This document shows positions 39,201 to 49,661 of a stretch of 64,000 bases of DNA, piece by piece. Where the stretch lies: NCBI GenBank assembly GCA_944989445.1, contig CALYLW010000497.1, positions 124,001 to 188,000 on the forward strand. Direction: 5' to 3'. Within the stretch, counting starts at the first letter, position 1. Every line of letters begins with the position of its first letter. The notes beneath the pieces were generated by a model. That model did no database searches, was not told the origin of the DNA, and worked only from the letters and a program-made list of their open reading frames with translations. Source of the stretch: Ampullaceana balthica. Taxonomy: Eukaryota; Mollusca; Gastropoda; Lymnaeidae. Made by a program: the position numbers and the translations under genes.

Positions 39201-41153
39201 ATCCAGTTTTGCCGATATTACCGATTTTTATTCTCCCCGAAACAAAGTTTCCGATGTGTTTACAAGTTCCAGATCATGACCTACATAGGACTCATAACAA
39301 AACGAACCGTCCTTTATAAAAGTGTACAAGCAAAATTAGGAAGTCCTTTTGAAACTTCAACCTTGATTCATAATTATTAATTCTAACCAATAGTTTAATG
39401 GCTTTTGCACACGGCCACCTTTTATGAATGAAACAATGAGAACAAAGTAATAGTAATAAGTGAAAATGAGGTTGAATGTTGAATGGTTGCCAATGACAGC
39501 AAGTCTGCACACGGTACATTTTGTTATTCCATACGAAACGAAATGTTTTAGACATCTGCGATTATGTGTGCATCTTTGCTATTAGAGCAATTACGTGAAC
39601 ATAATGTTTACATGTTATACATTTATTAGAGCAATTACGGTATACTTGGCATCAGTACTATTTACACAGTATTTCTGAGTATACGAAAATCGGCCGATAC
39701 CTAAACAATATCAAAGCACATGGCACACGGTATTGTAAGCAATCAAATATTCAGGTGCAACTTTTATTTAAAGATGAGCCTTAATATGTGACGTCACCAG
39801 CGCTGGTCTTAGTCCACTGCAAACCTATGCAGCCGCAATGGGCCCCACACTTTCATAGGCCCCACATATCTTAATTTTCTCTTATTATCCTTATTAATTC
39901 CTTAACCCTACCCAGACTGGGCACCGCGCAATCCGTTTCGCATACTAAGCCACCAAGAGCCCAGGACGTCACTGTTCTTAAACACCTCCCCCGTCGTCAC
40001 AAATGCGTGAACCCCCTCCCCCTAGGTACTTGACGTCATTTATGTTCGGCCCCTAAGTTTAATTATTTAACAACCATTAAAATTGTCAAACACTTAGAAG
40101 AAATACATCACAAAAGATATACGTTTGTCATCATCAAACATTTTTAAAAACTTACCCTGAACAGGCTTAAACACCCCCCCCCCATTTTCGTCACAAATGT
40201 GTGAACCCCGTCCCCTAGGTACTTGACGTCATCTATGTACGGACCCCCCCCCCTCTTTAGGTGTCATTATTTTACAACCATTAACATTGGCAATAAACAT
40301 TTACAAGAAATACAAAAGATATATATCTATTATTATCAAATATTTTTTTAAATCTTACCTTGAACAGGCTTATTTCCCAAGTACTAATTTTATCTAATTA
40401 ATGGGGAATACTTTATCATAAATGACTTTCCCGTAAGGTGACGCCTCTGAATCTGATTAGTAATTGGCTTACTGCTAACATGAAAATTTAGTTTGATCTG
40501 AGGCCGTGAAATTATCTGGCCAAATGTGGTTAAAAATATCAACAAAAACCGATTTTTGTAGAAGTCTGACTTTAAAACCAGTTTTTATAGTTAAAACCCC
40601 CTTTAAAGTTATTTAAACTCATCAAAACACATGGAAAACTAATATTTAACCATTAAATTTAAATACTTATTTTATTACTTAATGAATGTGTTTAAATTAG
40701 TAAAAGTAAGTTACTTTTGTTTTTGCTATACAAAAATAAATTGCGCTGAAATAAGAAATTACCATTATATCTATACCTAACCCCAAACCTAAGCCTAAAC
40801 TAACAAATAAAAATTATAAAACTAAACCTAAATTATAACGCAGGAAGAGAACGCAGAATTAATTGCTATATAACTCATTTGGGAACGTATAATCTGATTC
40901 ACCCAATGCATTTATTCAATTAAAAACGTAAGTTCTCAAGAGAAAATTATAATTCAATCACATCGAAATAATATACGCATTAAAACTGCACTTTTACCAT
41001 TATTTCATTAACTCAATGATTGAGTGAGTAAATTATGCAGAGCAGAGTAGTTTTAGCTAATAGGTTTTTAGAGTGTCTAAACTAAGATAAATCAAAACAA
41101 GTAATTTCTATAAATAATGTACCTGCAGATGTTATAGTCATCGTGGCTGCCAT
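32450..41153 (-). CDS. PSMD1: 26S proteasome non-ATPase regulatory subunit 1 (PSMD1/Rpn2)
   Basis: Exons in transcript order: 41153-41123 (31 bp, ATG), 36585-34082 (2504 bp), 33834-33682, 33420-33283, 32653-32450 (stop TAG). The sum is 3030 bp, giving 1009 residues (vertebrate PSMD1 is about 950). Every junction keeps frame with GT-AG sites. The N-terminus reads [17 protein letters not shown], matching the family start. The middle shows the helical proteasome/cyclosome (PC) repeats, about residues 450-790, e.g. [62 protein letters not shown]. Exons 3 and 4 encode a charged lysine/glutamate-rich linker longer than the vertebrate one. The last exon encodes the conserved acidic tail rich in E-P-E-P-P-E-P-F-E. 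Known role: large scaffold subunit of the base of the 19S regulatory particle, binding ubiquitin-receptor and shuttle factors. It converges with paralogue B. No broken residues seen; likely functional. Confidence 0.97.
33234..33266. repeat. (TA)n microsatellite in the last PSMD1 introns
   Basis: A pure TA run of about 32 bp, ending roughly 15 bp outside the donor of PSMD1 exon 4. Length polymorphism is likely. Confidence 0.95.
36863..38388. mobile_element. mariner/Tc1-like element with nested insertion, PSMD1 intron 1
   Basis: The left end CAGTAGAACCCGGTTAAG and right end CTTAAGTGGG-type (inverted CAATAGAACCCACTTAAC) are similar. Both are bordered by TA (36861-36862 and 38389-38390), the target preference of this superfamily. 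No transposase seen. A hAT-like element occupies 37006-37645 inside it. Confidence 0.65.
37006..37645. mobile_element. hAT-like element nested in the mariner-like element
   Basis: Begins TAGTGATGGGGCGAT and ends ATCGTCCCATCACTA, inverted with one mismatch. The flanking octamers GCGTTAAT (36998-37005) and GCATTAAT (37646-37653) match at 7 of 8. Another terminus-like sequence (AAGGTTGTTAAGACCG) near 37075 suggests a third layer. Confidence 0.75.
38717..39740. mobile_element. TAGGGGTCTACCGATAT-family hAT-like element, right end lost
   Basis: Same family as 49662-50934. About four ~150 bp units begin near 38717, 38862, 39022 and 39185, each starting with TAGGGGTCTACCGATAT or a variant, followed by a shared single-copy body. 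The match ends near 39740, where GGGGCCGTCC-family sequence begins, so the right terminus is missing. Confidence 0.75.
39745..40053. mobile_element. Partial GGGGCCGTCC-family MITE
   Basis: Interior AACTTTTATTTAAAGA and GTGACGTCAC match other copies. The right end TTCGGCCCC at 40053 is followed by TAA. A second, shorter piece of the family is at about 40160-40260. Confidence 0.55.
40600..41080. repeat. Diverged relative of the long-inverted-repeat element
   Basis: Sequence around 40900-41010 (CATTTATTCAATTAAAAACG, then TCTCAAGAGAAAATTATAAT) resembles one arm of the element at 43378-44037. It is in PSMD1 intron 1, just upstream of exon 2 in genome order. Boundaries unclear. Confidence 0.35.
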
Positions 41154-41640
41154 TTTAGGCGTCTAATACGATCTAGCGTAAATATTTTGTTTTCTGATTT
41201 TGAGTAAGACAGCCACAACTAATAAGTGATAAAGCAATTTATATGAAACTTCCGGTTTAGTTGGATTATCGTTATTCGGTCAATCTAAAAACTGTTACCA
41301 AATGGAAAAAAAATATATTAAACATGTACCAATAACCGACACATTACACTATAAATAATCTATCCAAAAAAATAGATATTTAAAAAAATTAAAGCAATAT
41401 AAAAATAAAAAGATATTACTATAACTAGAATTATTTTTTTAAAATTCGGCTGGCTGACATAATTTTTCGGCTGATATCCGGATTAGCCGGATTTTTCCAT
41501 AAATTGACATTTGCAGTGAATTTTCGGCTGATTACGAAATATTCGTAAACTTCCTCCAGGGCTGTTCCAGCAAGTGATACCGGTGCCGGTATGTTGAGAG
41601 ATGGGCAATTGATTTTGAAGAAGTCAACAAAACCATCTTT
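41154..41640 (-). promoter_or_regulatory. Upstream region of PSMD1
   Basis: Directly 5' of the PSMD1 start codon on the minus strand. No TATA box or CpG-dense patch stands out. A MITE begins 487 bp upstream of the start codon. Confidence 0.3.
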
Positions 41641-42578
41641 GGGGCCGTCCATAAATGACGTCACGCGATTTTTGCCGATTTTTTACCCCCCTCCCCCCCT
41701 TCGTCACGCAAACTTAGACCCCCCCCTCTTAAAATACGTCACAAATCTTTGACCCGCCCCCCCTAAAAAAACACACACTATTTTCCCTGCACTGACAAAT
41801 TTTTCTCGTCCGGCACCGGTCCGCGGACCGCGACAATGAGAAGCACTGATCTAGAAGACTAGAATGGCCAGGGGCGTTTGACCAAAAACCAATCGAACAA
41901 TTATATCAAAGTTAAAACGTTTTTAATTATATCAAACAGATCCCCCCCCCCTTTTAAAGAAAAAAAGGATATTCCGTGTCGATTTGACTTAAAATATCTA
42001 CACATAATCCTATTCAGATCATTTTTTGACACTTGTCATGCTTGTAAAACTCACCAGTAGCATTCTTTTTTTTTGGGGGGGGGGCTAACGACGCTCCCCC
42101 AAATCCCCGAGTCATGTGAGCAGGACCTAGAGTCTGCGTAACGCACACATAAACTTGTATATTTTGGGGTAACGGGCAAAATATTTCGACGATTTCTGCC
42201 ATGAGAGAACCAAACGGAGCTGCTGTTACATCACAAATGCTTTGATGTCAACATCAAACGACGCAGTGTAACAATTTCATATGTTATCTTGTGGATTCTC
42301 AAACTTAAGTATTATAATTAGATTTAATTTTCGTGTCATACGCCAACCAGCGTCTGATGGCCTAACGACCGGCACATTGAGAAGCACTGATTTAAAAAAT
42401 AAAAAAAAGTCATTAAATAAATTGTAAGCCACCAAATATTTCAGTGGAAGTTTTATTTAAAGTTAACCTTTTGATGTGACGTCACATTTCTTCAACGCCC
42501 TCCCTCCCCCTCGTCACGCATCGTCACAAAAGTGTGACCCCCCCCCCTAGGTGCGTGACGTCATTTATGGACGGCCCC
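41641..42578. mobile_element. GGGGCCGTCC-family element, 938 bp
   Basis: Begins GGGGCCGTCCATAAATGACG and ends GACGTCATTTATGGACGGCCCC in inverted fashion. It is flanked by TTT (41638-41640 and 42579-42581). Its interior (42060-42480) is the reverse complement of 46990-47500, and includes hAT-like ends such as GAGAAGCACTGAT. No transposase recognised. Confidence 0.8.
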
Positions 42579-42825
42579 TTTAGCCACATTTTCAAAGGCG
42601 AGCAAGTCTCTACAGAACCAGATAACGATATCTCTTGTCAGTTCATGTCTTGATGTTGCCTGACATTGACTGTTGCCTTCTCCATACTTACGGAAATATC
42701 CCTAACATTTTATTTGAATTTTCTTGACTTTGTACTGACACATTGTGCTTGACACTTAAGTGAAGATTCTTATTGCCACTTGATGTAATTGTGGCAAAAT
42801 TGGTTACTTTTGAAATGTGACCCTT

Positions 42826-43137
42826 GTCACCCACTGACTGCCGAGCAGTGAGACACACTTGTCACCCAATGACTGCTGAGCAGTGAGACACACTTGTCAC
42901 CCAATGACTGCTGAGCAGTGAGACACACTTGTCACCCAATGACTGCTGAGCAGTGAGACACACTTGTCACCCAATGACTGCTAAGCAGTGAGACACACTT
43001 GTCACCCAATGACTGCTGAGCAGTGAGACACACTTGTCACCCAATGACTGCTGAGCAGTGAGACACACTTGTCACCCAATGACTGCTGAGCAGTGAGACA
43101 CACTTGTCACCCAATGACTGCTGAGCAGTGAGACACA
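42826..43137. repeat. 35-bp minisatellite, 9 copies
   Basis: The unit starts GTCACCCAATGACTGCTGAG, followed by CAGTGAGACACACTT. Copies begin at 42826, 42861, 42896, 42931, 42966, 43001, 43036, 43071 and 43106, with only a few differences. Confidence 0.97.
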
Positions 43138-43321
43138 GCTGACAATAAACTCGATCTTCATCTACATTTGTCCCATCAGCAGAGAACAGGCCACCAAAAT
43201 ATTTCCAGCATTTTGCTTTAGAATTTCCATGTAAGCTAGGCGGTTTAGGTTTTATTTGTAGGGTTTTAATGAACTGCCTCTCTTCCCGGTTTAGATGACA
43301 TTTGATGACATTTGAGTTCAC
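43138..43321 (-). pseudogene. BED-type zinc finger fragment
   Basis: The minus strand encodes K-C-W-K-Y-F, then D-E-D-R-V-Y-C-Q-L-C, the aromatic and first cysteine pair of a BED zinc finger as in hAT transposases and ZBED proteins. The reading then runs directly into the 35-bp minisatellite, so the histidine half and everything downstream is lost. A hAT transposase start broken by repeat growth is likely. Confidence 0.5.
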
Positions 43322-43377
43322 CTAAAATTATCATATAGTCATAAAGAATTGTTAAATCAGAAATGGTGTACCGTAAA

Positions 43378-44037
43378 AAGGTAATCCTGCAGTCTTATCA
43401 CGTATATTATTTCACTGCGAATTTTAATTTTCTTGTGAGAACTTTCGTTTTTAATGTATTAAATGCATTTATATGTTATATTTTTGCTATTATAGCGCTA
43501 ATTTGTAAGGCTTTTTAATTTATAATGCTTTTTCGGCCCTTGACGCTACATAATTAGAGTAGTGTAGGATACATCCATTTTGTTTATCTAGCACCCCACT
43601 TGCTGGGTTGTCACAGCAAGAGGCCAAATGAAATTTTCTCACTTACAAACAAACAAAAAAGAATCAAACATCTAGTAAGGAAATCAACAATGAAATTTTC
43701 ATTAAAATATGTATTGGTCTTCTAAGAATCTTAAAATAGATGAATGAAACTTTAAAAAAAAACATCTTCAGACAGTAAATTCATTTTAGCATGGGTTGTT
43801 CCAGGTAAAAAATAAATGGCTAGCCGGGTGCTAGATAAACAAAAATAATGTATCCTACTCAGATTATGTAGCGTCAAGGGTCGAAAAAGCCTTACAAATT
43901 AGCGCTATAATAGCTAAAATATATTATAACTTCATAACATAGATAAATACATTTAATAAATTAAAAATGAAGTTCACACGAGAAAATTAAAATTCGCAGC
44001 GAAAAAATTTACGTGCTAAAACTTCAGGATCACCCTT
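43378..44037. repeat. Long-inverted-repeat (foldback-type) element
   Basis: Two arms of about 220-235 bp, 43378-43605 and 43800-44037, are inverted copies. Shared segments include CTATTATAGCGCTAATTTG, AAGGCTTTTTCG and GACGCTACATAAT. They flank a ~195 bp centre. No coding capacity. Exact termini and target duplication are not certain. Confidence 0.75.
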
Positions 44038-44378
44038 AAAAGTATCAATGATTATTTAGGTTTTAAAAAACTGTACAAATAACTCATTTTTGTCACACTT
44101 CTGGCGGCGTTTATTCTAAAAATACAATAGAAGATTGTCGATCTTAAAACGGAACGCAATGAAACTTATGAAAACAAAAATATTACGTTACGGCGGCTCG
44201 TTCATTTTTCGGCGGTTTTACGGCAGACAAAATACGGCGGCTAATGCGGCGTGCCACCTATTTTCCGGCGGATTTTCGGCGGACGAAAATTTTGCGGCGT
44301 ATTCGGCGCGCCGGCTGAGGGGTCTAACTATAACCCATCCAGAGCCATTCATTTTAATTCACGATGACGGCGTTTTAC

Positions 44379-44460
44379 TACAACATTACTTCATTACAAT
44401 TCAGGTATACCACAGTTCAGACAACATTACTTCATTACAATTCAGGTATACCACAGTTCA
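44379..44460. repeat. 41-bp tandem duplication
   Basis: ACAACATTACTTCATTACAA followed by TTCAGGTATACCACAGTTCAG occurs twice in a row, identical. Confidence 0.95.
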
Positions 44461-45280
44461 GTGCATTCCAAAATCAAACATCAAATTATGTAGAAATTAA
44501 CTAGAATTTCGGAATCTGAATGTTTTATTTTTAACGGACCGTTAATATTTACCGCCTAAAATCAAGCACTTTCTTTGCGATTTTCCCTTAAAGAATTAGT
44601 GAAAAACGCTACATATAAAATATAAATCGATTCTTCCCATTTCATTTTCATACATTTCAAAGTAGATGATTGTAATGTGTTAATTAGAAATATAAATATA
44701 ATTTAAATTCGTTATTCATCGAATAGCTTTACAGCAGAGTTGATAATTCAGTTCAACATAAATATATTGGACAAAGCACTATTATAAATTAGAATAAATT
44801 AAACAAAAGATAATTAAAGCTTTTCTCAGTCTAAATGGTAACCACACACACACACACATAAGCAAATCCTGATATCGATGGAAAGATTTAACTCTGTTGA
44901 AGAAAAATGTGATGAAATTTTACTGAGCAAATCGCTCTTAAAATGGGGGATGCTTAATTTCATTAATTTCAGGTGGAATCACTCCAGTCTTTAAGAACAT
45001 GAAACCACCCCAGAGCAGTGTTTCTCAACCATTGGCTCGCGGTCGACTGGTTGTTCGCGGGGATATGCCTGGTGGTCTGCGAGGAAAGCATGAAATTTTT
45101 ATTTTTTAAATTAAGAACTGTATAAATTTTTGTCACATGTTGAATATATTGATCAATTTTAATCACTCGATGGCGAGAGGGATAGCTCCGAAAACAATGT
45201 GTTTTGAGTCTATATTTAATTTGAGCCATACATTATATATATGCGTCATAGCAAATGATCAACCCAGACCACAATGTCTA
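44461..45280. other. AT-rich intergenic DNA
   Basis: No gene seen. A hAT-like left terminus, CAGTGTTTCTCAACCATTGG, lies at about 45016-45035 without a recognisable partner. Confidence 0.35.
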
Positions 45281-45288
45281 AGAGAGAG

Positions 45289-45326
<38 letters not shown>

Positions 45327-45404
45327 CGAGAGAGAGAGAGAGAGAGTGCGAGAGAGAGAGAGTGCGAGAGAGAGAGAGAGAGTGCGAGAGAGAGAGAGAG
45401 AGAG

Positions 45405-45438
<34 letters not shown>

Positions 45439-45588
45439 CGAGAGAGAGAGAGAGAGAGTGCGAGAGAGAGAGAGAGAGTGCGAGAGAGAGAGAGAGAGAG
45501 TGCGAGAGAGAGAGAGAGAGAGTGCGAGAGAGAGAGAGAGAGAGTGCGAGAGAGAGAGAGAGTGAGAGAGTGCGAGAGAGAGAGAGAG

Positions 45589-45666
<78 letters not shown>
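45281..45666. repeat. (GA)n microsatellite with regular GTGC interruptions
   Basis: About 385 bp of GA repeat broken at short, fairly regular intervals by GTGC in the first 300 bp, then pure GA for about 65 bp. It ends in a G-rich stretch. Apparent Arg/Glu-rich open frames here are by-products of the repeat. Confidence 0.97.
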
Positions 45667-45671
<5 letters not shown>

Positions 45672-45813
45672 TGGGGTTTGGGGGGGGGAAGAAGTAGAAT
45701 CGTAACTTTTAAATTTTGGTCCGTGTTATATTCCTTAGGACACTATTACTAAAGCATTTTTATCCATTTTGTTTTTCATTATTGTCCAGTAAGGTCTACA
45801 TAGACATATTTTC

Positions 45814-45814
<1 letters not shown>

Positions 45815-45848
<34 letters not shown>
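45815..45848. repeat. (TA)n microsatellite
   Basis: Pure TA run of about 34 bp; a short (TG)n follows at about 45939-45958. Confidence 0.95.
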
Positions 45849-45855
<7 letters not shown>

Positions 45856-46155
45856 GCCGCACACCGAGAACCATTTTGTACTTTATTTGTTCCGAGTTTT
45901 ATAAACCTTTCCATGGGAAAAGAACTCTTTGTGATTTTGTGTGTGTGTGTGTGTGTGTAAAAATGAATACTATTAGATCAGATACTTCATTAAACTTTAA
46001 ACTCTTATCTTAAAACAACTTAAAGATAATAATCTCAACACTCTTGCTTATACCGACTTTTAAGATGTGTTAGAATCGTTAACTGTTAATCTAAGCTGCT
46101 TTGTTTAATTTAAACAAAACAAATTTTTTTAAAACAAAATCTGATATACGCACAG

Positions 46156-46297
46156 GGCATAGACTGTACTCTTCCTTTCCAAACCGTGTCACTAGTATCA
46201 GATGGAAGTAAGTACGAGAACCTGTCACTGTTCAACCCTCCCTACTATCGTGATTTTGTTGATCCAGTGACGCATGCCACAAGGATTCTGGGATTAG
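46156..46297 (+). other. Exon-like open segment, unidentified
   Basis: After ACAG, 142 bp are open on the plus strand and end at G-GTTAAG. The codons give a protein-like stretch with N-P-P-Y-Y-R-D-F-V-D-P-V-T-H in it, unlike the AT-rich surroundings. I do not recognise the family, and phase does not join cleanly with the next candidate at 49458. It may be an isolated exon, a dead one, or chance. Confidence 0.25.
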
Positions 46298-46921
46298 GTT
46301 AAGTAAACGCATTGTTTACATTGGTGGATCCTGGAGAGAAAAAAAATCAGTGGGCTAAGAGGTGCTTCACAAATCATTGAACGATGTGATGAACGTATCC
46401 AGTTGTTTCGTCTCATAATTAAATGAAACTTTTTCAATGAAAGAAAGTCAGATTATTTGGCAGAAATTAAAACAATTGAAGAGAATTTTTTTTAAAATAT
46501 ATAAAAATAAAAAAGACAGATTTTGGGGGAGGTATGTGCCAAAGGGAGGCATGGACCGCCACTGATTTAATCTAATTTTACTGCCAACATCTAAGTGACG
46601 TGTGCCCAAATCCAGTTGGTTGTGTCTCTGGGGGGCGTCCATTCCCAAGTAATGTTAGTGTTTAAGTCAACAATCCCGTAGGCACTGATCAGTTTCGTAA
46701 TTAATCATGGTGTGCTGTGTTGCAGCAACGTTCATCATGAGGCAACATTCATGTTCTGCTACTTAGGCTCTTTGTCTGTGGTAGTTGTGATAAAATTTAT
46801 TTCATTTAAAAAAAAATGTACAACTAATAGTATACTTACATATGTGACCGATAGGCAACGAAAACTGGTGAGTGTTTGAAGTTCCAGAAAACGCAAGAAA
46901 CCTTACGTCTTATCAATGTAA

Positions 46922-48725
46922 GGGGGCGTCCATAAATGACGTCACGCACCTAGAGGGGGGGAGGTGGGTCACACTTTTGTGACGATGCGTGACGAGGGGG
47001 AGAGAGGGGGGTTGAAGAAATGTGACGTCACATCCAAAGGATAACTTAAAATAAAACTTCAACTGAAATGTTTGGTCGCTTACAATTTCTTTAATGACTT
47101 TTTAAAATTTTTAAATTTTTTATTTTTTTAAAATCAGTGCTTCTCTATGTGCCAGTCGGTAGGCCTTCAGACGCTGGTTGGCGTACGCTATCAAGACACG
47201 AAAATTAAATCTGATTATAATCTTTTAGTTTGAGAACCCACAAGATAACGGATGAAATTGTGTCGTTTGATGTTGACATCAAAGTATTTGTGATGTAACC
47301 GCAGCTCCGTTTGTTTCTCTTACGGCAGGAGTCAGCGAACGTTTTTGCCCCTTACCCCAAAATATACAAGTTTATGCGTGCGTTACCCCCCCCCCTCCCA
47401 ACCCCCAGACTCTAGGTCCTGCTCACATGACTCGGGGATTTGGGCGTGCGTCGTTAGCGCCGAAAATGCTACTGGTGAGTTTTACAAGTGTCTAAAAATG
47501 ATCTGAATAGGATTATGTGTAGATATTTTAAGTCAAAACAACTCGGAATATCCTTTTTCTTTAAAAGGGGGGGGGGTCTATTTGATAGAATTATAAACAT
47601 TTTTTATATAATTGTTCGATTGGTTTTTGGTCAAACGCCCTTGGCCATTCTAGATATAACGATAAATGGGCCCATTTAAAATTATTCAAGTATTCATTAA
47701 CTTTATTGAATACATCAAATTCTTAACATCGCAATTCTAGGAGCACAAAACAACTTTTCTTCTTAGCTCAATTTTTAAGGCATTAACTTTACATATCAAA
47801 GAAAGGATACTTGATACAGTCATGTCATGTGGATTAAGATTATTGTCACTCGTGTCAATATAAATGAAAGTAGGGTGGATTTAGATGTATTCGTATAGTA
47901 TGTAGGTAAGAAATCTACATAGTTGTCCAATTTTTAAAAATGCATTTTCTGTAAGGAACCGGTTCAATAATGGGCATATGTTCCAAGCGTACACGTACAC
48001 ATGACGTATTTTAATATATCTAGTGGATTGTAGTGGATGTTATATGTCCCAAATGAGTCTGAATTACCCCCAAGAATTCCCTTTTGACCCCAGGTAAGGT
48101 TATTTACCCCTGTTCGCCGACCTCTTTCTTATGGGATGCCCGTCAGTGACCGTCAGTCAATTGAGGGATTTAAAAAAACATTTTTAAAAAAATATTATTG
48201 TTAAATAAAAAAAATTTCTACACAAAGACGTTATCAGTGATGATTAATAGTCAATGTTTAATTTGTATGTTTTAAAATAAAATATAATCTAAGGATGTTA
48301 ACACAGTTCGTTTTCTGAAGGCCGGTTAAAAGTAAATTCTTCACACGGGTTACGATATTACAATGTAGACTTTATGTAGACCTTCACTAAATAATTAATA
48401 AATACTTAAATGACAATAAAGTGATTTGAAACATACTTATTTAAAAGTTTTTTTTTAATGCTTCACGCGGGTTACGATATTACAATGTAGACTTTATGTA
48501 GACCTTCACTAAATAAATAATAAATACTTAAATGACAATAAAAGTGATTTGAAACATACTTATTTTCAAATAGAAAATAATGTGTGTTTTTTTAGTGGGG
48601 GGGGGTCAAAGCTTTGTGACGTATTTTGAGAGGGGGGGGTCTAACTTTTTGTGACGACGCGTGACGAGGGGGGGGGGAGGGGGTCGAAAATCGGCCAAAA
48701 TCGCGTGACATTTATGGACGGCCCC
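46922..48725. mobile_element. GGGGCCGTCC-family composite element, 1.8 kb
   Basis: Left end GGGGGCGTCCATAAATGACG and right end TTTATGGACGGCCCC are flanked by TAA on both sides (46919-46921 and 48726-48728). It contains an inserted hAT-like element at about 47325-48126 (CAGGAGTCAGCGAAC to GTTCGCCGACC) and a ~123 bp tandem duplication (48338-48460 and 48461-48563). Part of the interior is the inverse of 42060-42480. Confidence 0.8.
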
Positions 48726-49205
48726 TAAGTAGAAAACACATGCTTACTAATATCTTACATTTTAAAAGCATTTAAATAAGGAAAATCTAATTCTGAGAGA
48801 TCATCTATGTTATATGTTTTTTAAATTTTTTTTTACCTAGTTTTAAAAGTCTAAATTAAAATGACTGCATTCCTTTTATTTTATTTGGTGACTAGTGACT
48901 GTACAAACCAAAATCACAATTTCTTTGTTAAAATATGTCCCATTAAAATAACATGCATGGCACATGCCTAGGAGATGCTTTCATATGGCGCGAGCGCGAG
49001 TGTTAATGACGCATTGCGTCAAGCATACTTAAATAGGTGACGTTGATGCTAGTTTTAAATACTGTTGTGTGACCAAGTCCAAGCGACTAGGGATGTTTGA
49101 ACGTCACGTGACTAAAAAAATAAATAAATAACTGGGCCTGATTAAAGGCGGAAGGAAGAAAAAGAGATGTTCAATTTTTTTCCACGGCATTTATTCATGT
49201 ACAAT

Positions 49206-49310
49206 GCGGACTATATTACGGACTATATTACGGACTATATTCCAGACTATATTCCGGACTATATTCCGGACTATATTCCGGACTATATTCCGGACTATAT
49301 TCCGGAATAT
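49206..49310. repeat. 12-bp tandem repeat, about 8-9 copies
   Basis: Unit CGGACTATATTC with A/C variants. Being a multiple of three, it yields a spurious N-I-V-R repeat on the minus strand. Confidence 0.95.
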
Positions 49311-49457
49311 TTGATTTTGACATCCCAGAAGACTTGAGTGATTGAAATTGAATGAAAGTTGCGAAGTATTATCTTGCAACCTCTAATTTAACACTAATAT
49401 AATGACAGATACAAAAAGTAAATCTCTAACGAGTGCATTTAATGCATGAAAGGTTAA

Positions 49458-49661
49458 ACCAGATCAAGTTATTCTAAGCATAGTGTCACGCTAACTACTC
49501 CGCTGGTGCATGGTGATTGCATTAACATTAACATTGACAAGCGCGAATACTTCGATCGTGGCAACATCTCATCCTCTATAAGCACCACCAAGCCGTATAG
49601 CCTCACCTTCCTCATTGATTACACCAATGATGTTCCCAAATCAACTCAATGGAATTTTAGC
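49458..49661 (+). pseudogene. Exon-like open segment cut by a transposon
   Basis: Open from 49458 on the plus strand. It reads L-V-H-G-D-C-I-N-I-N-I-D and K-P-Y-S-L-T-F-L-I-D-Y, protein-like composition with balanced codon use. It is interrupted exactly at the 8-bp duplication of the element at 49662. Beyond the element, at 50938-51110, another open stretch (with C-N-F-T-D-G-K-G-L-C-T-I-C) continues, but in a frame shifted by one base. Not identified; if a gene, it is broken here. Confidence 0.3.

Noticed and set aside
42826..43137. CRISPR-like regular repeat array
   Set aside because: Units are head-to-tail with no unique spacers, in eukaryotic DNA; it is a minisatellite. The same holds for the arrays at 10261, 51155, 55338 and 56893.
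45137..45752. Three overlapping Arg/Glu-rich open frames
   Set aside because: They exist only because GA repeats with GTGC lack stop codons; no real protein composition outside the repeat.
49191..49379. N-I-V-R repeat peptide
   Set aside because: Product of a 12-bp tandem repeat; no start context or homologous flanks.
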